From Reichenbachiella sp. (GTDB lineage Bacteria > Bacteroidota > Bacteroidia > Cytophagales > Cyclobacteriaceae): DNA of 64,000 nt. Within the stretch, counting starts at the first letter, position 1. The number at the start of each line of letters is the position of its first letter. The notes beneath the pieces are model-generated. The model did no database searches, was not told the DNA's origin, and saw only the letters and a list, made by a program, of their open reading frames with translations. The position numbers and the translations under genes were made by a program. Shown one piece after another: positions 1-7,295 of the stretch. The DNA is taken from assembly GCF_033344935.1 (NCBI RefSeq), contig NZ_JAWPMM010000001.1, forward strand, positions 310,001 to 374,000. The letters run 5' to 3'.

Positions 1-1466
1 TTTTGAAAAAGCATGAGCTCAATATTGGCAAATTTTTTCATTACAAAATCAGAAGAGTCCAATGCCGTGTTGTCCTGGATCAGCAAACTCAAAGCCAATG
101 CATCATTGGCAATCTCTCGGGTAGTAGCCAATTTTAAAATATCCAGATGACTTTTAGCTAGCTCAAAGTTTCCCTGAAAATAATTTAGCTGTGCGTTTTT
201 CAGTTTCGCTTCATAGCCTATCGGACTATCCTTATTACTTTTTTCTACTTGCGAATAAAGCAAGGTAGCTTCCCAAGGATCACCCGTCAATAGATAAATA
301 TCTCCCAAGTCCAATTTACTTTTTGCTTTTAGAGATGGGTTAATTCTAGGTGCCAAAATTATTTCATTCAAAATATTGATTGCTGAATCTAACTCATCCA
401 AATAAAAGGCATGGAGAAGCGCCTTGCTTCTAAACGCTTCAATCGTCTGGGCATTTACACCAATGTCCAAAATCAACTGCTTATATTCATAAGTCAATTC
501 TCGAATCGCCGTTTTTTCAACTGGAAAATCGTTTTTCACTTTTTCCTCTCTTGCTTTTATTATCTGACGTCGAGCTGTGATATAATTGCCAGTGTTAGGA
601 TATGTTTTTGTGACATAAGTGTAGATCTGAATGGCATCATCATAAGCTTTATTCTCTAAAGCGATGTGGCCAATATTCATCACTCTGTTTCCATGTGTCT
701 TGAACTTTTTATCCACAGCTCTTGCTTGGATATAGGCACCATAAAAATTATTCTGTTGCAAATTTACCCAGATCAACAATTCAGGGTAGATTTTTTCATT
801 TGGGTTTTTTTGAACTTTATCAATTAGGATCTCTTGAAAATTTTGAATGGCCTCTTCTTTTTGAAGAATGTTCTGGAGAATGTTTTTTACATACCTCAAG
901 TTGTTTGGTCTAATCGAAGCAAAAACCAAATACTCTTCAATCATTTCAGATTGTTGATCCAGCAGTCGATAAGTATTCGCTAATTCCAATGCATAACTAG
1001 TTTTATCCTTATTACTTTTTCTAGCTTGTTGATAAGCCTGGAGTGCATAGGGTGTTAGCTGCTTACTAATAAAATATTGAGCAGCGGTTCCAATGAGGTA
1101 TTTATTTTCTTTGGAGTTTTCTATGGTCTGGTTGAAAGTCTCATTGGCTTTTTCGATTTGACCCATCTCTTGATAAAGCAATCCCAAGTCGATCTGATAA
1201 AAAACGTTAGAAGGATAATATCTAGTGGCTTTCTTCAGATGTTTCTCTGCCTGTTTGTATTCTCCCTTCGTTATTAAAATGTTGAGATAATTATTATGGA
1301 TCTGCTGAATGTATTGTGGATTGCCGGCTAACTTTTCATAAATATCGAGCGCCTTATCTAATTCACCATTCATGTAATACTCATTAGCGAGTTGCACTTG
1401 GTTAGAATTTTGCGCCGCCCCCAGCGTAGGAATTATTATTAATATCAGATAAAAAAATCTCTTCAT
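1..1466 (-). CDS. TPR-repeat periplasmic protein (partial)
   Basis: This reading frame stays open from an ATG at 1466 leftward through the window edge, so its C-terminus is missing. The protein starts with MKRFFYLILIIIPTLGAAQ, a clear signal peptide, and then runs as helical repeats of the tetratricopeptide type, for example NEYYMNGELDKALDIYEKLA and the following 34-residue-spaced blocks. TPR arrays are protein-binding scaffolds, so an exported interaction role is inferred; no catalytic domain is visible in about 488 residues. It is transcribed away from the candidate replication origin immediately to its right. The exact partner or pathway cannot be told. Confidence 0.8.
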   Translation of the reverse strand, partial: MKRFFYLILIIIPTLGAAQNSNQVQLANEYYMNGELDKALDIYEKLAGNPQYIQQIHNNYLNILITKGEYKQAEKHLKKATRYYPSNVFYQIDLGLLYQEMGQIEKANETFNQTIENSKENKYLIGTAAQYFISKQLTPYALQAYQQARKSNKDKTSYALELANTYRLLDQQSEMIEEYLVFASIRPNNLRYVKNILQNILQKEEAIQNFQEILIDKVQKNPNEKIYPELLIWVNLQQNNFYGAYIQARAVDKKFKTHGNRVMNIGHIALENKAYDDAIQIYTYVTKTYPNTGNYITARRQIIKAREEKVKNDFPVEKTAIRELTYEYKQLILDIGVNAQTIEAFRSKALLHAFYLDELDSAINILNEIILAPRINPSLKAKSKLDLGDIYLLTGDPWEATLLYSQVEKSNKDSPIGYEAKLKNAQLNYFQGNFELAKSHLDILKLATTREIANDALALSLLIQDNTALDSSDFVMKKFANIELMLFQ

Positions 1467-1848
1467 TTCTCAGTTGTCCACACTTTGACCAAAACCCTAA
1501 AATAAAAATATAGATTAAAGAAATTATTATTCTTTATTAAGGGCGTGGATATGTGTATAAGTTTTCTTTTGAATTCTATTTGTTATTGATTGGTGTATTA
1601 CTAAAAACTAGCTACATCTTATTCACATCATAAGTTATTGATTTTTAGTTTGGTATTGACTTATCAACAGACAGTTTCACTTTTGTGAATTACTTATTTA
1701 CATCTACGAATGCTGGGAGAAGATGTTGATATTTATGGACTTCTTGAAAGTTATCCTTTTCGTGAATCGAGTTGGTTGATAGTTCTGTAATTGTAAAAGG
1801 AAGTTCACGGGTTATTCCACCTTGATTTACATTTTATCCACAGTGATT
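1467..1848. other. oriC: Candidate chromosomal replication origin (oriC)
   Basis: This 382-base gap has no gene. It is AT-rich, with an almost pure A/T stretch at about 1496-1540 that could be the unwinding element. Matches to the DnaA box TTWTNCACA are perfect at 1552-1560 (minus), 1619-1627 (plus) and 1834-1842 (plus, TTATCCACA). Single-mismatch 9-mers lie at 1474-1482, 1661-1669, 1684-1692 (minus) and 1694-1702. By hand count, the plus strand is C-richer to the left and G-richer to the right, although both neighbours are minus-strand genes. The mnmG (gidA) gene and parS sites are within 5 kb. That these form oriC is an inference from converging signals. Confidence 0.72.
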
Positions 1849-3603
1849 TTAGAATGAAATTTGAATATTTTCTAGTTGCCAATTGGCACGAACATCAAAT
1901 ACCTCGGGGTAGAAATATACACTTTCCGGCATTTCATCTTTTAGGATGTTTCCATAAGACCAGGTACCATCAGCGTTGTTATCAATCATTATTCTGAAAG
2001 TGTATTTGCCTGGTTTTACGTAAGGAAAGGAGAAAATTGTAGTGTTATGTAGTTCTTCTATGATTTCATATTTAGCGTTGACGAGCTGTAGTGTGAATGA
2101 TTGGTAGTCTGTAGTGATTTGACCACTTACGGATCCGAGTTGATCAAGAGATTTGAATTTATAATTATTCCTTACCGCCGGCGTACTGTCGCCTTCTACA
2201 CTAATGAAAGTACCTTTTGGAAAGGATACAGTGACCTGATGGGTATTAACGCTGGAAAAGTAGTCGTATTTTGCCATTCGAATAGAGTCTGTTCGTATTG
2301 TATCGTTCACCACAAGCGAGTCAATGTTGGTTGTATCACTATATATTTTTAGTAAGGTGTCTATCTCAGTTGCGAGAAAGTCCTTATCCAAAAGAATATC
2401 AAAATTCAGTTCGGTTTTATTCTTGTTCCATGAAATTGTGCTATCTGGCACGAGTTCTACTTTAAGTGTGTCGTATAGAATGAATAGACTGTCTTGGTAG
2501 AAGGTTTCAATTGGTTTGTCAAAGGAGTAAGTATGACGTACTAATGGATCGACATAAGCATTGTCTGAAGGAAAAAAGGATGCCTTGAATGCTTCTGGTT
2601 TTCTTGATGTTTCGGCGAATTGGATATAGGCTGTATCAATGCTCTGATTAAACATACTGTCGATGGCAGTAATGATCAGACCTAAACTATCAATATCGTA
2701 TTGATAGGTTTCACGTGGATAGAATCTTAAGATCTTATTTCCTTTCACTCGATTGTTAGGAGGTATAGGAAGTGTATTAGTGGAATCAAGTTTGGTTAGG
2801 TGATATTGGATAAAAGGTTTGTTGTACTGCACATCAAAATACCTTCCGGTTTTTTTTGATCTGATAGATTTGAACTCGGAAGCATTGATCAATTGTGTTT
2901 GAATACGAACAGAATCTCTAGAAAGTGTGAGGTCTATGGAATCGGAAAGAAAACCGTGATCCTCAGTTTCAGGATTGAGTATGAGGTTTTTATTCTCGTC
3001 ACTGAAAGTGAGAATTTTGTAATAACCATTCTTTATGTTTTCAATAAGAAACTGTCCTTGCTTATTGGTTTTTGCAAAGTATCTAGGCTTGTCCTTGAGT
3101 AGATCTATGGAATCGGTAAGTTGATAGAGGCCAACTATAAATCCATCTTTGTTTTCATTTGTATAGAGATCTGTAATTTTTCCAGTGACATAAATGGAGT
3201 CGATATAGTTTCCGGTGGAGAAGGCGAAGCTTAGATTGATTACTGGATTTTTTTCAGTGACATCCACTACACCATCAGAGAAATTCAGAGTGAAGGTCGT
3301 ACTGTCATTGAAGGGTTCATCGAAGGTTAGAGTGAGTTCATTTTTTCGAACCTTCACATTGAATTTGTTTTCAATGTGCGGTGTGATGAGTAATTGACTT
3401 TTGAGTTTATCTGCATTCACTCGCTCATCGAATATGAATTGAAATTCCTGGCCTTTATAATTTATGGACTTATTTACTGGAATGCTTTCAATAAGTAGGG
3501 GAGGAATGGTATCTCTGGGACCTCCTGATGGTGACCCCTGATTAGCACAAGAATAGATATATATGGATGTTATTAGTAAGAAAAGGGGAAATAAGGATTT
3601 CAT
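1849..3603 (-). CDS. Ig-like (Big_5) domain lipoprotein
   Basis: The 584-residue product has a lipoprotein signal ending IYSC (Cys19) followed by NQGSPSGGPRDTIPP, a signature typical of a Bacteroidota family with an N-terminal SbsA-type Ig-like domain (about residues 35-130, including FDEPFNDSTTFTLNFSDGV). A transthyretin/carboxypeptidase-regulatory-like segment follows at about 140-220 (TNKQGQFLIENIKNGYYKI). It should be lipid-anchored in the outer or inner membrane. Its ATG overlaps the stop of the methyltransferase gene by four bases, so the two are probably translationally coupled at the end of the mnmG operon. Its cellular function is unknown. It ends seven bases from a perfect DnaA box. 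Confidence 0.85.
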   Translation of the reverse strand: MKSLFPLFLLITSIYIYSCANQGSPSGGPRDTIPPLLIESIPVNKSINYKGQEFQFIFDERVNADKLKSQLLITPHIENKFNVKVRKNELTLTFDEPFNDSTTFTLNFSDGVVDVTEKNPVINLSFAFSTGNYIDSIYVTGKITDLYTNENKDGFIVGLYQLTDSIDLLKDKPRYFAKTNKQGQFLIENIKNGYYKILTFSDENKNLILNPETEDHGFLSDSIDLTLSRDSVRIQTQLINASEFKSIRSKKTGRYFDVQYNKPFIQYHLTKLDSTNTLPIPPNNRVKGNKILRFYPRETYQYDIDSLGLIITAIDSMFNQSIDTAYIQFAETSRKPEAFKASFFPSDNAYVDPLVRHTYSFDKPIETFYQDSLFILYDTLKVELVPDSTISWNKNKTELNFDILLDKDFLATEIDTLLKIYSDTTNIDSLVVNDTIRTDSIRMAKYDYFSSVNTHQVTVSFPKGTFISVEGDSTPAVRNNYKFKSLDQLGSVSGQITTDYQSFTLQLVNAKYEIIEELHNTTIFSFPYVKPGKYTFRIMIDNNADGTWSYGNILKDEMPESVYFYPEVFDVRANWQLENIQISF

Positions 3604-4484
3604 GCTTGTTTAAATATATATATCAAACTTGAATAATTTTTATTGTTTTTTCTAGCCCAAGTATTTGATTTCCAACCGTTTATAACTGATTTTAGATAAT
3701 TTATTTTACCCGTTTTGTGCTTTTCGCTGAGCATACTTACGTAATAGGCGTCGAGTTTCATGGGTATGGTTTCCTCTAACGTGAACTTGTTGTACTTCAT
3801 CAACTCTTTGATAGTCAATTGGTTGAAGTGATAAAGGTGTCTTGGAACGTCATAGGCTGCCCAGTGCTGTTGGTATATTTGTTCATCTAATGATTTGTGA
3901 TTGGGAACCGCAATCACTAATCGACCTTTTTTGGATAGATGTTTCTTAAGTGCTTGGATAGTTTCATTGAGATCGTGGACATGTTCGAGTACGTGCCAGA
4001 GTGTAATGATTCCGAATTTTTTATCAGGTAGGTCTTCAATAGAAGAAACTACGTTGAGACCATGATCACTAATGGCGATAGTTCGAGCGGTTTGATCAGG
4101 TTCAATGCCAAGAGTCTTCCATGATTTGTTTTGCTGAATGTAGTTCAGCAGGTGGCCAGTACCACAGCCGTAATCAAGAATTGATTCTTTAGATGCCAGT
4201 CGTTTGATGAGTTTGAACTTTTTTCTGAGCGTATAGTTTCTAGCAATTTTGTAAACCCAGTTAATGAGATTGTTGGCTTGATTGGTGTGAGATATGTAAT
4301 CTTCAGATTGGTAATAGGAACCAATCTTATCTTTGCTTGGACGTGGTGAGGTTAGTAAAAGCTCACAATTGGAGCATTTCATTATCGCGAAACTTTCTTT
4401 TGAAACCGAGTAGTCATCACAAATCATGTGATTGATGAACTCTTTGGAATGACAAGAAGGACAGGATTCTACTTTTTCGTACAT
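3600..4484 (-). CDS. Class I SAM-dependent methyltransferase with zinc ribbon
   Basis: The 294-residue protein begins with a probable zinc ribbon (CPSC at 8-11 and CSNC at 37-40) and then a Rossmann methyltransferase domain whose SAM-binding motif I is LDYGCGTG at 103-110. A methyltransf_23-like fold follows, with the post-motif HVLEHVHDL. This arrangement is common in Bacteroidota methyltransferases annotated only as class I SAM-dependent; the substrate is not evident. It lies three bases downstream of mnmG and overlaps the next lipoprotein gene by four bases, so it belongs to one transcription unit with them. Linkage to mnmG hints at, but does not prove, RNA modification. Confidence 0.88.
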   Translation of the reverse strand: MYEKVESCPSCHSKEFINHMICDDYSVSKESFAIMKCSNCELLLTSPRPSKDKIGSYYQSEDYISHTNQANNLINWVYKIARNYTLRKKFKLIKRLASKESILDYGCGTGHLLNYIQQNKSWKTLGIEPDQTARTIAISDHGLNVVSSIEDLPDKKFGIITLWHVLEHVHDLNETIQALKKHLSKKGRLVIAVPNHKSLDEQIYQQHWAAYDVPRHLYHFNQLTIKELMKYNKFTLEETIPMKLDAYYVSMLSEKHKTGKINYLKSVINGWKSNTWARKNNKNYSSLIYIFKQA

Positions 4485-4487
4485 AAA

Positions 4488-6350
4488 TTATCGAGCCATA
4501 TAGACCATCAATACAGAGATATCTGCAGGATTGACTCCACTGATTCGTGAAGCTTGTCCGAGGTTTGTAGGTTTAATATTAGAAAGTTTTTCTTTTGCCT
4601 CAGCGGACAAAGCTGGAATATTTCTGTAGTCAAATCCTTGTGGGATTTTTTTGTTGTCCAGATTACCCATTTGATCAGCAAGACTTTTTTCTTTCTCTAT
4701 GTAGGTTTCATATTTAACTAGAATAGAAGCTTGTTCAAGAATATCCGACTGATTGTTTTGAATCAATACTTGACCTTCTGGGTGGAAAGAAAGTACATCT
4801 AGAATATCGAGTTCAGGCCGCCGTAGAAAGTTTATCAATGGAGTTTTTTCCTTAATGTTGGCTGAGTTGATTTCTGTCAACTTACCATTAATCTCATCAG
4901 GCTTTACTTTGATCTTACTGAGCTGATTGATAAGCTCATCTGTATCAGTTATTTTTTTGTTTACTTTTTCGAGACGTTCTTCTGAAGCTAATCCGAGTTG
5001 ATGTCCTATGCCAGTTAATCGGATATCTGCATTGTCCTGACGTAGTAGGATTCTAAACTCAGCTCGTGAGGTAAACATACGGTAAGGCTCATCTGTCCCT
5101 TTATTGATAAGGTCATCTATGAGTACACCTATGTAGGCTTCTGATCTACCAAGTACAAAAGGGTCTTTCTCGTGTACTTTGTTGTGTGCATTAATACCTG
5201 CCATCAACCCTTGACTGGCAGCTTCCTCGTAGCCTGTAGTGCCATTGATTTGACCTGCAAAGTAGAGATTGGCGATCAGTTTAGTTTCCAGAGTAGACTC
5301 TAACTGTGTGGGTGGAAAGTAATCGTATTCAATGGCATAGCCAGGTCTAAACATTTTCACGTTTTCAAATCCTGGTATTTTGGTGATGGCTTTGTATTGC
5401 ACATCTTCCGGTAAACTGGTGGAAAAACCATTGACATAGATCTCTACTGTATTCCACCCTTCTGGTTCAACAAATATTTGATGTCTATCTCTTTCTGCAA
5501 ATCGATTGATTTTATCTTCAATGGATGGACAGTACCTGGGTCCCAGTCCCTTTATTCTACCGGTAAACATTGGAGATTTCTCGAATCCAGTCTTGAGTAT
5601 TTCGTGTACCTCAGAGTTAGTATAGGTGATATGACAAGGCCGTTGGGTCTTGAGTGGTTCAGTATCCGTGAAAGAGAATTTACCTGGAGTTTCATCACCT
5701 GGTTGTTCTTCCATGACTTTCCAATTTAAGGATCTACCATCTACTCTAGGAGGAGTCCCGGTTTTCATTCTTCCAGACTCAAAGCCTAATTTTACTAATT
5801 GTTCGGTAATTCCTGTTGCTGCCTTCTCCCCTGTTCTTCCACCTCCGAAACGTTTTTCTCCTATATGAATAAGTCCATTAAGGAAAGTACCGTTTGTAAG
5901 CACTACAGATTTCCCCATGATTTCAATGCCCATGCTGGTACGAACGCCAATTACTCGGTTGTTTTTAACAACGAGCCCTGAGACCATTTCTTGCCAGAAG
6001 TCAACGTTAGGCGTTTGCTCAAGTGCAATGCGCCATTCTTCAGCAAAGCGCATTCTATCGTTTTGAGTACGTGGGCTCCACATTGCTGGTCCTTTGGACT
6101 TATTGAGCATCCTAAATTGGATCATTGATTTATCGGATATGATTCCGGAGTAACCTCCTAGCGCATCAATCTCCCGAACAATCTGTCCTTTGGCTACTCC
6201 TCCCATGGCAGGGTTGCATGACATCTGAGCGATGGTATTCATATTCATGGTAATGAGCATGACCTTAGAACCCATGTTGGCGGCCGCCGCGGCTGCTTCG
6301 CATCCGGCATGTCCTGCCCCTACTACTATTACATCGTATTGTGGAAACAT
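4488..6350 (-). CDS. mnmG: tRNA uridine-5-carboxymethylaminomethyl synthesis enzyme MnmG
   Basis: The 620-residue length and sequence are those of MnmG/GidA. The FAD dinucleotide-binding motif VGAGHAGCEAAAAAANMG lies at about 10-27, followed by SCNPAMGGVAKG, the conserved family stretch GRTGEKAATGI and the C-terminal helical domain (FDYRNIPALSAEAKEKLS). With MnmE it installs the cmnm5 group at the wobble uridine of several tRNAs in the cytoplasm, using FAD and methylenetetrahydrofolate. In many bacteria gidA sits beside the replication origin, which fits the oriC candidate 2.6 kb beyond this gene. Its upstream gap holds two parS sites. Confidence 0.97.
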   Translation of the reverse strand: MFPQYDVIVVGAGHAGCEAAAAAANMGSKVMLITMNMNTIAQMSCNPAMGGVAKGQIVREIDALGGYSGIISDKSMIQFRMLNKSKGPAMWSPRTQNDRMRFAEEWRIALEQTPNVDFWQEMVSGLVVKNNRVIGVRTSMGIEIMGKSVVLTNGTFLNGLIHIGEKRFGGGRTGEKAATGITEQLVKLGFESGRMKTGTPPRVDGRSLNWKVMEEQPGDETPGKFSFTDTEPLKTQRPCHITYTNSEVHEILKTGFEKSPMFTGRIKGLGPRYCPSIEDKINRFAERDRHQIFVEPEGWNTVEIYVNGFSTSLPEDVQYKAITKIPGFENVKMFRPGYAIEYDYFPPTQLESTLETKLIANLYFAGQINGTTGYEEAASQGLMAGINAHNKVHEKDPFVLGRSEAYIGVLIDDLINKGTDEPYRMFTSRAEFRILLRQDNADIRLTGIGHQLGLASEERLEKVNKKITDTDELINQLSKIKVKPDEINGKLTEINSANIKEKTPLINFLRRPELDILDVLSFHPEGQVLIQNNQSDILEQASILVKYETYIEKEKSLADQMGNLDNKKIPQGFDYRNIPALSAEAKEKLSNIKPTNLGQASRISGVNPADISVLMVYMAR

Positions 6351-6364
6351 GAAATATCCTCTTA

Positions 6365-6380
6365 TGTTCCACGTGAAACA
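6365..6380. promoter_or_regulatory. parS: parS site 1 (ParB/Spo0J binding)
   Basis: The 16-mer TGTTCCACGTGAAACA fits the published parS consensus TGTTNCACGTGAAACA at every position. It is 15 bases upstream of the mnmG start. parS is the centromere-like site loaded by ParB and is normally confined to the origin-proximal part of bacterial chromosomes. Confidence 0.88.
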
Positions 6381-6401
6381 GTTGATAGAAACACTGGAAA
6401 G

Positions 6402-6417
6402 TGTTCCACGTGAAACG
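6402..6417. promoter_or_regulatory. parS: parS site 2 (ParB/Spo0J binding)
   Basis: The 16-mer TGTTCCACGTGAAACG differs from the parS consensus only in its last base. It lies 37 bases centre to centre from site 1, in the same mnmG-ybeY gap, so the two form a tandem pair. Confidence 0.83.
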
Positions 6418-6429
6418 TTTTAAATTCTC

Positions 6430-6861
6430 TTAACTCTGAAATTGCGGCAAAGATAAATAAGCATTCTCTTTTTCTCTCATAAGCGTTTGCTCCGACTCCG
6501 TCTTATCATTGTATCCCACTAAATGTAAGATGCCATGAATAATGACTCTTCGTAGCTCCTGTTCAAATGGGATGCCTTGGTCCTGTGCATTGTCTTGCAC
6601 CCTCTCTATGCTTACGAAAATATCGCTCTCAACGATACCCTCTTCTTCAGAATTATCGAAAGTGATAATATCTGTATAGTAATCGTGCTGTAGATAGTCT
6701 ACGTTGATTTGATGCAAATACTCGTCTGAACAAAAGATGTAATTGATTTCTGAGAGCTCATGATCTTCTGAGGTAATAGTATGAGCAATCCATGAGGAAA
6801 TGATTTCTTTATGAGCCAGCTCAAAGGCTGTGTCTTCATAGAAGAAATTGATTTGTTCCAT
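6430..6861 (-). CDS. ybeY: Endoribonuclease YbeY (rRNA maturation)
   Basis: The 143-residue product carries the UPF0054/YbeY metal motif as HGILHLVGYND, with His109, His113 and Asp119. The third position is usually His in E. coli YbeY; Asp here matches the form I recall as usual in Bacteroidota, so activity need not be lost. YbeY is a zinc-dependent RNase involved in 16S rRNA 3'-end maturation and ribosome quality control. Its start overlaps the stop of the upstream RsbW-like gene by one base (TAATG), which points to coupled translation. Confidence 0.92.
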   Translation of the reverse strand: MEQINFFYEDTAFELAHKEIISSWIAHTITSEDHELSEINYIFCSDEYLHQINVDYLQHDYYTDIITFDNSEEEGIVESDIFVSIERVQDNAQDQGIPFEQELRRVIIHGILHLVGYNDKTESEQTLMREKENAYLSLPQFQS

Positions 6862-7262
6862 TAAGGTAGGTAAAAGCTGAGTTCTACTTTTTTTCCGTTG
6901 TCAGCAAAGGAGACCGCGTCGCATAGGTTTTTCATTAGAAAAATTCCTCTACCTCCAGGCTTTTCCAAATTCTCTGGGGCTGTTGGATCTGGTAAATTGT
7001 CAAAGTCAAACCCCGGACCTTCATCTTCTATAATGAACTTTACCTGATTGTCTTCAAGGCTTAATGACAAATGAACGTTTTTTGATTTATCAGATTGATT
7101 GCCATGAACGATCGCATTGTTGACTGATTCTGTTACTGCGATCATGATGTTGCCGTATATGTCATCCGTGAAGTTATACTGCTCCTTGGCATTGTCTATG
7201 AAGCTTTCAATGATTCTGATGTTTTCTGAAAGCGACGGAATCTGAATTTTGATGGCGTCCAT
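6861..7262 (-). CDS. RsbW-like ATP-binding anti-sigma/serine kinase
   Basis: The 133-residue protein is a single HATPase_c_2 domain of the RsbW/SpoIIAB type. The N-box is TESVNNAIVHGN (44-55), the G1 box is DEGPGFDF (80-87) and the G2 box is GGRGIFLM (103-110). Such proteins bind ATP and either sequester a sigma factor or phosphorylate an anti-sigma-factor antagonist. No STAS antagonist or sigma-B-like gene adjoins it, so its partner must be elsewhere, and the name rsbW is not applied. It is coupled to ybeY and sits 33 bases downstream of the DUF4175 gene. Confidence 0.85.
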   Translation of the reverse strand: MDAIKIQIPSLSENIRIIESFIDNAKEQYNFTDDIYGNIMIAVTESVNNAIVHGNQSDKSKNVHLSLSLEDNQVKFIIEDEGPGFDFDNLPDPTAPENLEKPGGRGIFLMKNLCDAVSFADNGKKVELSFYLP

Positions 7263-7295
7263 TATTCTCTGTTAGTCAATTTGTTTACAAATATA

